A DNA stretch of 35,528 bases from CAIWHR01 sp035541655 (GCA_035541655.1 DATKMY010000077.1:1-35528), one strand, 5' to 3'. Shown: positions 25,066 to 34,595, counted from the first letter of the stretch. A program made the numbers and translations. Notes: generated by a model from the sequence alone, not told the origin.

Positions 25066-26163
25066 ATGATCGTCGACGCTCGCGTCGAGGCTTGGGCGCG
25101 GCTGCAGCTCGCCGGCGTCGGGCCGCGAGCTCTCGTCGCGCTGCTCCGCGCGTTCGGCGATGCGCGAGGCGTTCTCGCCGCGACCCCCGCCGAGCGCCGA
25201 CGGCACGTTCCTGCGGATGCCGCCGCGCTGCTCGATGCGCCGCCGGAAGCGCCGCGCCTCGAGGCAGCGCTAGCGTGGCTCCGCGAACCCGATCATGAAT
25301 TGATGGCATGGGACGACCCCGGTTATCCGCATGCGCTGCTCGAGATCACCGACCCGCCGCCCGTCTTCTACTATCAAGGGCGGCGCGAGCTGTTCGCCGC
25401 GCCGGGCTTTGCGATCGTCGGGAGCCGAAACGCGACGCCGCAAGGCAGTGAGGACGCCGAAGCCTTCGCCGCCGCCCTCTCCGCTGCGGGCTTCACCATC
25501 GTGAGCGGTCTCGCGCAGGGGATCGACGCCGCCGCGCACCGCGGCGGCCTTCGGTATTCGGCAAGCAGCATCGCCGTGATCGGCACCGGCCCCGATCGGA
25601 TCTATCCCGCTCGAAATCGCGATCTGGCGCACGAGCTCGCCGCGCGCGGCCTCGTGATCTCGGAGTTCGCGCCGGGGACGCCGCCGCTCAAGCAGAACTT
25701 TCCCCGGAGAAACCGCCTGGTCAGCGGATTGTCGCGCGGGGTGCTCGTTGTCGAGGCGACGCTCGATTCCGGGTCCCTCATCACCGCACGGCTTGCCGCC
25801 GAGCAGGGACGCGAGGTCTTTGCACTTCCGGGTTCGATCCATTCCCCGTTTTCGAAGGGCGGACACCGGCTGATCCGCGACGGGGCGAAGCTCGTCGAGA
25901 CCGCACAGGACATTCTCGAGGAGCTCGGGGGAACGGTGGCGGCCCGACAGCGCGCCGAACCTAGAGAGGCTGATATCGCCGATCCCGATGCGCGCGCGAT
26001 TCTGGGGGCGCTCGGTCACGATGCGGCCGATGTCGACACGCTGGTGGCGCGAACAGGGCTCGGCGCACCTGCCGCCGTCGCCGCGCTGACGGCACTCGAG
26101 CTCGACGGCGAGGTGGCGAGCGTTCCCGGAGGGCGCTGGCAGCGCATCTCCCGGCCGAAGTAG
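25066..26163 (+). CDS. dprA: DNA-processing protein DprA (Smf)
   Basis: A 365-residue protein that binds incoming single-stranded DNA and loads RecA during natural transformation. An N-terminal helical (SAM-like) domain covers about the first 75 residues. The extended Rossmann domain holds FAIVGSRNATPQG, IVSGLAQGIDAAAH, AVIGTGPDRIYPARN, NFPRRNRLVSGLSRG and GSLITARLAAEQGREVFALPG. A C-terminal winged-helix domain ends the protein (VDTLVARTGL, LTALELDGEVASVPGGRWQRI). Its integrity suggests the host may be competent, though dprA is also widespread in species not known to be. Confidence 0.96.
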   Translation: MIVDARVEAWARLQLAGVGPRALVALLRAFGDARGVLAATPAERRRHVPADAAALLDAPPEAPRLEAALAWLREPDHELMAWDDPGYPHALLEITDPPPVFYYQGRRELFAAPGFAIVGSRNATPQGSEDAEAFAAALSAAGFTIVSGLAQGIDAAAHRGGLRYSASSIAVIGTGPDRIYPARNRDLAHELAARGLVISEFAPGTPPLKQNFPRRNRLVSGLSRGVLVVEATLDSGSLITARLAAEQGREVFALPGSIHSPFSKGGHRLIRDGAKLVETAQDILEELGGTVAARQRAEPREADIADPDARAILGALGHDAADVDTLVARTGLGAPAAVAALTALELDGEVASVPGGRWQRISRPK

Positions 26164-26228
26164 GCGCTCGCAAGCCTCGCGCGTGCGCGCGCTCGCGCGC
26201 GTTGGGGCCGCATCGGCGAAAAGTATTC

Positions 26229-26258
26229 TTGCTCGCCGCGCTTTTCCTTCGGTACTAT
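26229..26258 (+). promoter_or_regulatory. Possible topB promoter
   Basis: TTGCTC (26229-26234) and TACTAT (26253-26258) are 18 bases apart in the 120-base dprA-topB gap, in its only AT-richer part, about 25 bases before the ATG. The left part of the gap is an alternating GC stretch. Pattern evidence only. Confidence 0.35.
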
Positions 26259-26283
26259 CTGCCGCTCTTTTGGTTCGCCCCCC

Positions 26284-29163
26284 ATGTCGAAGTCGCTGAT
26301 CATCGCCGAAAAGCCCTCTGTCGCCGCGGACATCTCGCGCGCGCTCGGCGGCTTTACGCGTCACGATGACCATTTCGAGAGCGCCGATTACGTGGTGTCG
26401 TCGGCCGTCGGCCACCTGCTCGAGATCGGCATGCCCGAGGATGAGGAGGTGAAGCGCGGCAAGTGGACCTTTGCGCACCTCCCGGCGATCCCGTCGAAGT
26501 TCGCACTGAAGCCGATCGAGAAGAACGAGGCGCGGCTCAGGACGCTGCTGCGCCTCATCAAGCGCAAGGACGTCGCCGAGCTGATCAACGCCTGCGACGC
26601 CGGACGAGAGGGCGAGCTGATCTTCCGCTACATCACGCAGTTCGCGAAATCCGCGAAGCCGATCCGCAGGCTCTGGCTGCAGTCGATGACGCCCACGGCG
26701 ATCCGCGAGGGTTTCGAGAAGCTGCGCAGCGACAAGGAAATGCTGCCGCTCGCGGACGCGGCCGTATGCCGCTCGGAGGCGGACTGGCTCGTCGGGATCA
26801 ACGGCACACGGGCGATGACCGCGTTCAACTCGCGCTCGGGGGGCTTTCAGCTCACGACCGTCGGCCGCGTGCAGACGCCCACGCTCGCGATCCTGGTCGA
26901 GCGCGAAGAGCGGATCCGCGGCTTCTCCCCCCGCAATTACTGGGAAGTGCACGGAACCTTTCGCGCGAGCGGCGGCGAATACGTAGGACGCTGGTTCGAC
27001 GCCACGTGGAAGAAGAGCGACGAGGATCCCGATCTTCGCGCCGAGCGCCTTTGGGACGAGAAGAGCGCGCAGGCGCTCGTCGCGAAGTGCACCGGCAAGC
27101 CCGGCGAGGTTACCGAGGAATCCAAGCCGACGACGCAGGGAGCGCCGCTGCTCTACGACCTGACGACACTGCAGCGCGAGGCGAACGGTCGCTTCGGACT
27201 CTCGGCGCGGACGACACTCTCGCTGGCGCAGGCGCTCTACGAGAAGCACAAGGCGCTCACCTACCCTCGGACCGATTCGCGCGCGCTGCCCGAGGATTAT
27301 CTCGGCACCGTGAAGAAGACGATGGAGGCGCTCACCGAAACCCGGGCGTACGCGCCGTTCGCCCAGCAGGTGCTCAAGGAAAAGTGGGTGCGCCCGAACA
27401 AGCGGATCTTCGACAACGCGAAGATCTCCGACCACTTCGCGATCATCCCGACGCTCGTCCAGCCTAAGCACCTCAACGAGCTCGAAGCGAAGCTCTACGA
27501 TTTCGTCGTCAAGCGCTTCCTCGCTGCGTTCTACCCGCCGGCGGAGTTCACGGTGACGACGCGGATCACGCGCGTCGCCGACGAGCCGTTCAAGTCCGAG
27601 GGCAAGGTGCTGGTGAGTCCGGGATGGCTGGCGGTATACGGCAGGGAAGCGCAGGTCGACGACGCCACCGCGAAGCCCGGCGAGAAGGGAATCCTCGCGG
27701 CGGTCAAGCCCGGCGAGCGCGTCGCTACGGTGAAAGTCGACGCGATCGCGAACACGACGCGTCCGCCGCCGCGCCTCACCGAGGCAACTCTCCTCTCGGC
27801 GATGGAAGGTGCCGGCAAGCTGATCGACGACGAGGAGCTCCGTGAAGCGATGCGCGAAAAGGGGCTGGGGACGCCAGCGACGCGCGCGCAGATCATCGAA
27901 GGGCTGCTCACCGAGAAGTACATCTATCGGGACGGCCGCGAGCTCGTCCCGACGGCGAAGGCGTTCTCGCTGCTCGTGCTGCTGCACGGACTGAGCGTCC
28001 CCGAGCTCTTTTCGCCCGAGCTTACGGCCGAGTGGGAATTCAAGCTCGCGCAGATGGAGCGAGGAAAGCTCAAGCGCGACGCGTTCATGCGCGAGATCGT
28101 CGACATCACCGAGCACATCGTCGGCCAGGCGAAAGGCCACGAGAGCGACACGATTCCCGGCGACTTCGGTACGCTCACGGCGCGCTGCCCCAAGTGCGGC
28201 GGCGAGGTCCACGAGAACTACAAGAAGTTCCAGTGCCAGTCGTGCGACTTCGGCTTCTGGAAGATCATGGGCGGGCGCCAGCTCGAGCTCACGGAGGCGG
28301 ACACGCTGCTCCGCGAGCGCCGCGTCGGTCCACTCGAGGGTTTCCGCAGCCGCCTCGGCCGGCCGTTCACGGCGTCGATCAAGGTGACCGACGCGAACGA
28401 GGTGACGTTCGACTTCGGCGACGGCGCGTCCGATGATCAGGCCGAGGCACCCGATTTCACGGGACTCGAGCCGCTGGGCCCATGCCCGAAATGCGGCGCG
28501 CGCGTTTTCGAGTTGCCGCAGGCCTACGTGTGCGAGAAGGCCGTGGGCCCGGAGAAGACGTGCGATTTCCGCTCGGGGCGCGTCATCCTGCAGCGGCCGG
28601 TCGAGCGCGCGCAGATGCAAAAGCTGCTCGCCACCGGAAAGACGGATTTCCTGCAGTTCGTCTCGGCGCGCACGAAGCGCGGCTTCTCGGCGTATCTCGT
28701 GCGCCAGCCTGACGGCAAGATCGGATTCGAGTTTGAGGCGAAGGAGCCGGGGAAGACCGGCGCGCGGAGAGCGCGTGCACCGATCGCGCTGCGCGTGCTC
28801 GGCGCGCACCCGCGCGACAAGAAACCCGTCGAGCTTCACACCGGCCGTTACGGCCCGTATGTGAAGCATGGCGAGATAAACGCGACGATTCCCGACCGCG
28901 ACAAGGCAGACTCGATCACGCTCGACGAAGCGGTCGCGATTCTCGCCGACAAAGAGGCCAGGCAGGGCGGACGGTTCGCTGCCAAGTCTGCGCCGAAGAC
29001 TCGGACTGCGCCGAGCCCGCGGACGGACGCCTCCGCTCCGGAGACTACCCGCCGAAGCGCTACGGCGAAGCGCGCGGCACCGCCATCCGGCGCTCGCGGC
29101 GGAGCCGCGGCCGCGAAGACCGCGAGCAAGCGTTCGCCGCGCGGTCGCTCGCGCGGCGCGTAG
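26284..29163 (+). CDS. topB: DNA topoisomerase III with C-terminal zinc ribbons and basic tail
   Basis: A 959-residue type IA topoisomerase. The Toprim domain has Glu9 in IIAEKPS and CDAGREGELIFR at about 104-115. The active-site tyrosine is Y327 in ALTYPRTDSRALPEDY. GVGTPATR-type sequence (GLGTPATRAQIIEGLL) follows. Two zinc-ribbon-like segments (CPKCGGEV...CQSCDF near 635-660 and CPKCGARV...CEK near 735-755) come next, then a final ~60-residue Ala/Arg/Lys/Ser/Pro-rich tail. The N-terminal start MSKSLIIAEKPSVA and overall pattern match topoisomerase III of betaproteobacteria rather than TopA. The enzyme decatenates DNA and resolves recombination intermediates. It converges on gyrB. Confidence 0.94.
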   Translation: MSKSLIIAEKPSVAADISRALGGFTRHDDHFESADYVVSSAVGHLLEIGMPEDEEVKRGKWTFAHLPAIPSKFALKPIEKNEARLRTLLRLIKRKDVAELINACDAGREGELIFRYITQFAKSAKPIRRLWLQSMTPTAIREGFEKLRSDKEMLPLADAAVCRSEADWLVGINGTRAMTAFNSRSGGFQLTTVGRVQTPTLAILVEREERIRGFSPRNYWEVHGTFRASGGEYVGRWFDATWKKSDEDPDLRAERLWDEKSAQALVAKCTGKPGEVTEESKPTTQGAPLLYDLTTLQREANGRFGLSARTTLSLAQALYEKHKALTYPRTDSRALPEDYLGTVKKTMEALTETRAYAPFAQQVLKEKWVRPNKRIFDNAKISDHFAIIPTLVQPKHLNELEAKLYDFVVKRFLAAFYPPAEFTVTTRITRVADEPFKSEGKVLVSPGWLAVYGREAQVDDATAKPGEKGILAAVKPGERVATVKVDAIANTTRPPPRLTEATLLSAMEGAGKLIDDEELREAMREKGLGTPATRAQIIEGLLTEKYIYRDGRELVPTAKAFSLLVLLHGLSVPELFSPELTAEWEFKLAQMERGKLKRDAFMREIVDITEHIVGQAKGHESDTIPGDFGTLTARCPKCGGEVHENYKKFQCQSCDFGFWKIMGGRQLELTEADTLLRERRVGPLEGFRSRLGRPFTASIKVTDANEVTFDFGDGASDDQAEAPDFTGLEPLGPCPKCGARVFELPQAYVCEKAVGPEKTCDFRSGRVILQRPVERAQMQKLLATGKTDFLQFVSARTKRGFSAYLVRQPDGKIGFEFEAKEPGKTGARRARAPIALRVLGAHPRDKKPVELHTGRYGPYVKHGEINATIPDRDKADSITLDEAVAILADKEARQGGRFAAKSAPKTRTAPSPRTDASAPETTRRSATAKRAAPPSGARGGAAAAKTASKRSPRGRSRGA

Positions 29164-29268
29164 CATCTCCCGGGCGTCGCGCCAAGCTCGACAGTCCGCT
29201 ACACGCTGCGGAGCGGGTCCGCGCTGACCCCGGTGCGCGCGTGTGCTGCTGCTGCTGGCTCCTTCCGT

Positions 29269-31689
29269 CTAAACATCGAGGTTCCGCACTCCGAGCGCGT
29301 TCGTTTCGATGAACGCACGCCGAGGCTCGACCTGCTCGCCCATCAGCGTCGAGAAGATCTCCTCCGACGAGATCGCATCCTCGATCTGCACCTTCAGCAG
29401 ACGGCGCACGCTCGGGTCCATCGTCGTCTCCCAGAGCTGTTCGGGGTTCATCTCGCCCAGGCCCTTGTAGCGCTGCAGCGCCACGCCGGCACGCGCTTCC
29501 TCCAGTAGCCAGTCGAGCGCCTCCTTGAACGAGCGGACCGCCTGCTGCTTGTCGTCGCGGCGGACCACCGCGCCGGGGGTGACGAGCCCCGAGAGCACTG
29601 CGGCAGCGGCTGCGATCTGCGCGAAGTCGCCCGACGCAACGAGATCGGCGTCGATCGTCGTCGCATGGGGCGTCCCATGGTGCGTGCGCACGATGACCAA
29701 GCGCCGCGATTCGCTCGAGCCGTTGCGCGCCTGCACTCGCACCTCAGGGTCGGCGATCGCCACTTCGAGCGCCTGCGCGCTTTCGGCCGCCGCCGCTTCG
29801 TTCGAGAGGTCGATACGCGCGCCATCGAGCACCGCATAGAGTGCCGCAGGGTCGATGATTCGCGCGAGGCGTTCGATGACGGCGTCGGCGACGAGATAGT
29901 CGCGAGCCACGCTCGCGAGCGCGTCGGGCGCCAGTGGCGCCTTGCCCGCGGCCGGGACGAGCTCCGCGCCTTTCAGCGCGACCTTGAGCAGATGCTGCTT
30001 CAACTCGTGGTCGTCCTTGAGGTAGCTCTCTTCCTTCCCCTGCTTCACCTTGTAGAGCGGGGGCTGCGCGATGTAGATGTGGCCGCGCTCGACGAGCTCC
30101 GGCATCTGCCTATAGAAGAACGTCAGCAGCAGCGTGCGGATATGTGAGCCGTCGACATCGGCGTCCGTCATGATGATGATGCGGTGATAACGCAGCTTGT
30201 CGGCGTTGTATTCGTCCTTGCCGAAGCCCGTGCCGAGCGCGGTGATCAACGTGACGATCTCCTGCGAGCTCACGAGCTTCTCGAAGCGTGCGCGCTCGAC
30301 GTTCAGGATCTTTCCGCGCAGCGGCAGGATCGCCTGGAACTTGCGGTCGCGCCCCTGCTTCGCCGACCCGCCGGCGGAATCGCCCTCGACCAGGTAAATC
30401 TCCGAGAGCGCCGGATCGCGCTCCTGGCAATCCGCGAGCTTTCCGGGGAGCCCCAGACCGTCGAGCACACCCTTGCGCCGAGTGAGCTCGCGCGCCTTGC
30501 GCGCGGCTTCGCGAGCGCGCGCGGCCTCGACGATCTTCGTGCAGATGATCTTGGCGTCCACGGGGTTCTCGAGCAGAAAATCCCCGAGCTTCGCTGCCAC
30601 GATCTCCTGGACGACCGGCTGCACTTCGGAGGAAACGAGCTTGTCCTTGGTCTGCGACGAGAACTTGGGCTCGGGAACCTTGACTGAAAGCACGCAGCAG
30701 AGACCTTCGCGCATGTCGTCGCCGGTGGTTTCCACCTTCGCCTTCTTCGCAATCTCCTCCTTCTCGATGTAGTTGTTGAGCGTTCGCGTCATCGCCTGGC
30801 GCAGGCCGGTGAGATGCGATCCCCCGTCGCGCTGCGGGATGTTGTTGGTAAAGGTCTGGACGTTCTCAGCATACGAATCGTTCCACTGCATCGCGACCTC
30901 GACGGTCATCCCGTCCTTCTCGCCTAGCGCGTGGAAGATGTGGGGATGCAGCACCGTCTTGCTGCGGTTCATGTACTCGACGAAGCCCTTGATGCCGCCG
31001 GAATGCGCGAAGCTCTCGCTCTTGCCGTCGCGCTGGTCGACCAGCTCGATCTTGGTTCCGTTGTTGAGGAACGATAGCTCGCGGATACGCTTCGCGAGAA
31101 TCTCCCCGTGGTATTCGACGCGGCCGAAAGTTGCGGCCGATGCCATGAAATGAACTTCGGTGCCGCGGCGGTCGGTCGCACCGATCACCGCGAGCGGAGC
31201 GACCGCCACACCCCGCCGGAACTCCATCTGATGCGCCTTGCCGTTCCGCCAGATACGAAGCCGCAGCCAATCGGAAAGCGCGTTCACCACCGATACCCCA
31301 ACGCCGTGCAATCCGCCCGAGACCTTGTAGCTGTTCTGGTCGAACTTCCCGCCCGCATGAAGCTCAGTCATGACGATCTCGGCGGCCGAGCGCTTCAAGT
31401 CGTCGTCGTCCTTGATGTCGGTCGGGATGCCGCGCCCATTGTCGACGACGGACACCGAGTTGTCAGCGTGAATGACGACCTTGATGTCGTCGCAGAAACC
31501 CGCAAGCGCCTCGTCGATTGCGTTGTCGAGGACCTCGAACACCATGTGGTGCAGACCGGTGCCATCCGACGTGTCGCCGATGTACATGCCCGGCCGCTTA
31601 CGCACCGCGTCGAGGCCCTTCAGGATTTGGATGCTCGTCGAATCGTAGTCTTCGCCGTTGCTCAAGGGCTTGGGTATTGCCTGCGTCAT
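29269..31689 (-). CDS. gyrB: DNA gyrase subunit B
   Basis: An 806-residue subunit carrying the ATPase and Toprim domains. The GHKL ATPase region shows LDNAIDEALAG, VDNGRGIP and GGLHGVGVSVVNALS. The Toprim region has EGDSAGGSAKQGRDR and MTDADVDGSHIRTLL. The C-terminus has QRYKGLGEMNPEQLWETTMDP. A proteobacterial-type insertion of about 160 residues lies between the Toprim motif and the C-terminal motif. I prefer the ATG at 31687-31689 (MTQAIPKPLSNG); an in-frame GTG at 31719 would add ten residues. Neither has a clear ribosome-binding site. gyrB follows dnaN by 143 bases. Confidence 0.97.
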   Translation of the reverse strand: MTQAIPKPLSNGEDYDSTSIQILKGLDAVRKRPGMYIGDTSDGTGLHHMVFEVLDNAIDEALAGFCDDIKVVIHADNSVSVVDNGRGIPTDIKDDDDLKRSAAEIVMTELHAGGKFDQNSYKVSGGLHGVGVSVVNALSDWLRLRIWRNGKAHQMEFRRGVAVAPLAVIGATDRRGTEVHFMASAATFGRVEYHGEILAKRIRELSFLNNGTKIELVDQRDGKSESFAHSGGIKGFVEYMNRSKTVLHPHIFHALGEKDGMTVEVAMQWNDSYAENVQTFTNNIPQRDGGSHLTGLRQAMTRTLNNYIEKEEIAKKAKVETTGDDMREGLCCVLSVKVPEPKFSSQTKDKLVSSEVQPVVQEIVAAKLGDFLLENPVDAKIICTKIVEAARAREAARKARELTRRKGVLDGLGLPGKLADCQERDPALSEIYLVEGDSAGGSAKQGRDRKFQAILPLRGKILNVERARFEKLVSSQEIVTLITALGTGFGKDEYNADKLRYHRIIIMTDADVDGSHIRTLLLTFFYRQMPELVERGHIYIAQPPLYKVKQGKEESYLKDDHELKQHLLKVALKGAELVPAAGKAPLAPDALASVARDYLVADAVIERLARIIDPAALYAVLDGARIDLSNEAAAAESAQALEVAIADPEVRVQARNGSSESRRLVIVRTHHGTPHATTIDADLVASGDFAQIAAAAAVLSGLVTPGAVVRRDDKQQAVRSFKEALDWLLEEARAGVALQRYKGLGEMNPEQLWETTMDPSVRRLLKVQIEDAISSEEIFSTLMGEQVEPRRAFIETNALGVRNLDV

Positions 31690-31832
31690 CGAGAAGCTTT
31701 CGTTGCGTTTTGTCGACACTCAAAATGAGCCGCCGACCGCCCACTCAAGTGCGGTTGGTACACCTGCCTCCGCAGTCGAACGGGGAAATGCGAAGAATAT
31801 GTCTCTGAGCCCAATGGGCCGCGAGCGCTGCG

Positions 31833-32936
31833 TCAAATGCGCATCGGCATCACGACGTACTTGTAGTCGTCGCGCCCGGGAACAGTGACCAGCGCGCTGG
31901 AATTCGCGTCGCCGAAGGCGAGTTCCACTTGCTCCGTCGTGAGGTTTTGCAGCACGTCGAGCAGATAATTGATGTTGAAGCCGATGTCGAGCGCATCGCC
32001 CTTGTAGGCGATCTCGAGCTCCTCCTCTGCTTCCTCCTGCTCGCTGTTCGTGCAGATGATCTTGAGCTGCTCATTCTTGAGCACGAGACGCACGCCACGA
32101 AACTTCTCGTTCGAAAGGATCGCCGCCCGCTGTAGCGACGCGAGAAGATCCGACCTAGAAATGAGCACGCGCTTCGCATGCCCTGTCGGGATCACGCGGT
32201 TGTAGTCTGGGAATTTGCCGTCGACGACCTTGCTCACGAGCTCAATATTCGCGAACGTGAACCGTACTTGGTTCGCAAGCACGTTGAGCGTCACCGCATC
32301 ATCGACTTCGGCAAGGAGTTTTCCGAGTTCGAGCACGGTCTTGCGCGGGAGGATCACTTCCTGACGCTGATAATCCCCGCTGATCTTGAGGCTCGCCCAC
32401 GACAGGCGGTGTCCGTCTGTGGCGACCGCCTGCAGCGAGCCGCGATCGATGACAAGGAGCATCCCGTTCAGGTAGTAGCGGATGTCCTGCTGCGCCATTG
32501 CATACTCCACCGATTTGAGGAGGCTTCTCAGCTCCCGTTGCGGAAGCGAGAGGGCCTGCACATGGTCCTGCCCGATTCCGATGCGCGGGTAGTCGGCGGC
32601 GGGGAGTGTCTGCAGGTTGAAGCGCGAGCGGCCAGCACGCAGTGTCATGCGGCTGCCGCTGCCCTCGATCGAGAGCGTCGTGTCGTCGGGAAGCGCGCGC
32701 AGCAGGTCCTGCAATTTCCGGGCAGCAACGGTTGTCGCCTGCGATTCCTTGCCGGCGAGATCGGAGTGCGCGGTGATCTGCATTTCGAGGTCGGTGGCCG
32801 TGACGAACAGCTTCGCGTCGCGGTGCTCGATCAGGACATTCGCGAGGATCGGCAGTGTGTGCCGGCGTTCGACGATTCCCGAGACAGCTTGAAGCGGGCG
32901 CAGCAACGCGTCGCGGGCGATTTGTTTTAATTGCAT
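31833..32936 (-). CDS. dnaN: DNA polymerase III beta sliding clamp
   Basis: A 367-residue clamp of three repeated domains. It begins MQLKQIARDALLRPLQAVSGIVERRHTLPILANVL and ends VMPMRI, the usual clamp C-terminus. RYYLNGMLL with ATDGHRLS and KFPDYNRVIP mark the second domain and the linker to the third. It encircles DNA and holds polymerase III on the template. The start ATG at 32934-32936 faces an AT-rich gap after dnaA. The dnaA-dnaN-gyrB order on one strand (without recF) is typical of many betaproteobacteria. Confidence 0.98.
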   Translation of the reverse strand: MQLKQIARDALLRPLQAVSGIVERRHTLPILANVLIEHRDAKLFVTATDLEMQITAHSDLAGKESQATTVAARKLQDLLRALPDDTTLSIEGSGSRMTLRAGRSRFNLQTLPAADYPRIGIGQDHVQALSLPQRELRSLLKSVEYAMAQQDIRYYLNGMLLVIDRGSLQAVATDGHRLSWASLKISGDYQRQEVILPRKTVLELGKLLAEVDDAVTLNVLANQVRFTFANIELVSKVVDGKFPDYNRVIPTGHAKRVLISRSDLLASLQRAAILSNEKFRGVRLVLKNEQLKIICTNSEQEEAEEELEIAYKGDALDIGFNINYLLDVLQNLTTEQVELAFGDANSSALVTVPGRDDYKYVVMPMRI

Positions 32937-33209
32937 TAGTTAACCCGAATAACAGCTAATAAGACTCGGCTCGATTCCGGTATACCGAGATAAAGTCATT
33001 GATCCTGAAAGATATTTAGCTAGAAAAAAGCTGTGGAAAACAAGTGATACGAGCGGGGATGGTTTGGGGACTTTTCTCAGAATATCGAGCCAGCTCCCAC
33101 AATCCACATATTGTAGACCTAAAAATGCCAATTTTCCAGGGAAAGAACGGCGGTTGCCGCCCCGGGAAGGCGGGCTGTGGTCGTATCGAGTTCCGGTCGA
33201 TGCGGAAGG
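32937..33209. other. AT-rich dnaA-dnaN gap; origin candidate
   Basis: This 273-base gap carries no gene. From about 32925 to 33040 and around 33100-33140 it is much richer in A and T than the rest of the window. TGTGGAAAA at 33032-33040 is one base from the DnaA-box consensus (on the minus strand TTTTCCACA), and CAATCCACA at 33100-33108 is two bases off. AT-rich sequence next to DnaA-box-like sites between dnaA and dnaN fits an origin or DNA-unwinding element, and it must also hold the dnaN promoter. I see no perfect DnaA box here. Confidence 0.45.
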
Positions 33210-34595
33210 TCAGTTTCGCAGTACCTGCAGCAGAAAATTGACGTCATGGTTCAGTTCGGGAAGTGTTTCGCGCAATTTAGCGATCTGCCGGCATGCGTGG
33301 AGTACCGTGGTATGGTCGCGGCCCCCGAAATTGCTCCCGATCTCGGGCAGGGAAAGCTGCGTGAGTTCCTTCGCAAGCGCCATCGCCACCTGTCGCGGAC
33401 GAGCGACCGCGCGCGAGCGCTTCTTCGAGTGCATGTCCGAGACGCGGATCTTGTAGTAGTCGGCAACGGTCTTCTGGATGTTCTCGATCGAGATCTGCCG
33501 GTTCTGGACGGCGAGAAGGTCGCGCAGCGCTTCCTTGGCGACCGCGAGCGTGATTTCCTGCCCATGGAAGCTCGAGTAGGCGAGGACGCGCTTTAGCGCA
33601 CCCTCGAGTTCGCGGACGTTCGAGCGGATGTGTTTCGCGATGAAGAACGCTACTTGCTCGTCGAGTCGGATGCCGCTCGTGGCCGCTTTCGAAAGCAGGA
33701 TCGCGACGCGCATCTCGAGTTCGGGCGGCTCGAGCGCGACCGTGAGCCCCCAGCCGAAGCGCGAGATCAGCCGTTCTTCGATGCCGGCGATTTCCTTCGG
33801 GTAGGTATCGCAGGTGATGACAACCTGCTTGTGGGCTTCGACCAGCGTATTGAAGAGGTAGAAGAATTCCTCCTGCGTCCGGCTCTTCCCGTTGAAGAAC
33901 TGGATGTCGTCGATCAGGAGCAGATCGAGCGAGCGGTAGTAGCGCTTGAAATCGTCGAACGCCTTGTGCTGATAGGCACGGACGACGTCGGAGACATAGG
34001 TTTCGGCGTGAATGTAGCGGATCTTTGTCGAGGGGTCGCGTTGCAAGATGTCGTTGCCGAGCGCCTGGATCAGGTGTGTCTTGCCGAGACCGACGCCGCC
34101 ATAAACGAAGAGCGGGTTATACGAGGTCGGGTGCTCGGCAACTTGCATCGCAGCCGCTCTCGCGAGTTGGTTCGCCTTGCCCTGGACGAAGGTCGCGAAC
34201 GTGAACATCGGGTTGAGGCTCGTCTGCTCGTGTCGGCGGGGCTGCGCAGGGGGGGTGGCGAGTGTGGAGGCCCCCTCGGTGACCCCGAGCCGTGCTGCCG
34301 GAATCGGCGCATGGGTAGTAAGGGCCGGCGCACGTGGCGCTTCGATCGCGGGCTCGGCGACCGCTAGCGTGATCGCGACAGGGTGGCCATGCGCCTCGGC
34401 CGCGAGTTGGCTGATGCGGTCGAGAAAGCGCTCTTTCACCCACTGCAGGACGAAGCGGTTGTGCGCGAGCAGCCGGTATCCGCCGACATCATTTTCGAGG
34501 GCGAGCGGCCGAATCCAGGTATTGAACTGCTGGGGTGTCAGTTCCTCGCGAAAGGCGTCGAGGCAGCGTTGCCAAAAAAGGGGACCGCCGGACAT
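33210..34595 (-). CDS. dnaA: Chromosomal replication initiator DnaA
   Basis: A 461-residue initiator. Domain I is at about 1-80 (FWQRCLDAFREELTPQQFNTWI), followed by a Pro/Ala-rich linker. The AAA+ domain III has Walker A GGVGLGKT at 166-173, Walker B LLLIDDIQFF and the sensor/arginine-finger region (ISRFGWGL). Domain IV contains the DnaA-box-reading signature GGRDHTTVLHACRQI near the C-terminus. The ATG at 34593-34595 starts the family's domain I; a longer open frame upstream adds 50 unrelated residues. A perfect DnaA box lies 82 bases upstream. Confidence 0.98.
   Translation of the reverse strand: MSGGPLFWQRCLDAFREELTPQQFNTWIRPLALENDVGGYRLLAHNRFVLQWVKERFLDRISQLAAEAHGHPVAITLAVAEPAIEAPRAPALTTHAPIPAARLGVTEGASTLATPPAQPRRHEQTSLNPMFTFATFVQGKANQLARAAAMQVAEHPTSYNPLFVYGGVGLGKTHLIQALGNDILQRDPSTKIRYIHAETYVSDVVRAYQHKAFDDFKRYYRSLDLLLIDDIQFFNGKSRTQEEFFYLFNTLVEAHKQVVITCDTYPKEIAGIEERLISRFGWGLTVALEPPELEMRVAILLSKAATSGIRLDEQVAFFIAKHIRSNVRELEGALKRVLAYSSFHGQEITLAVAKEALRDLLAVQNRQISIENIQKTVADYYKIRVSDMHSKKRSRAVARPRQVAMALAKELTQLSLPEIGSNFGGRDHTTVLHACRQIAKLRETLPELNHDVNFLLQVLRN

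Noticed and set aside
26284..29163. Topoisomerase I (TopA) as the identity of this gene
   Set aside because: The N-terminus, the DAGREGE Toprim variant and overall pattern match betaproteobacterial topoisomerase III, despite zinc ribbons that resemble TopA.
25270..29166. A 1298-codon open frame on the minus strand opposite dprA and topB
   Set aside because: It is antisense to two clearly recognisable genes, has an Arg/Leu-rich composition without any family motif, and is the usual side effect of GC-rich codon use.
31798..31825. GCCCAATGGGC palindrome after dnaN as a terminator
   Set aside because: The stem is short and no T-run follows it on the minus strand.
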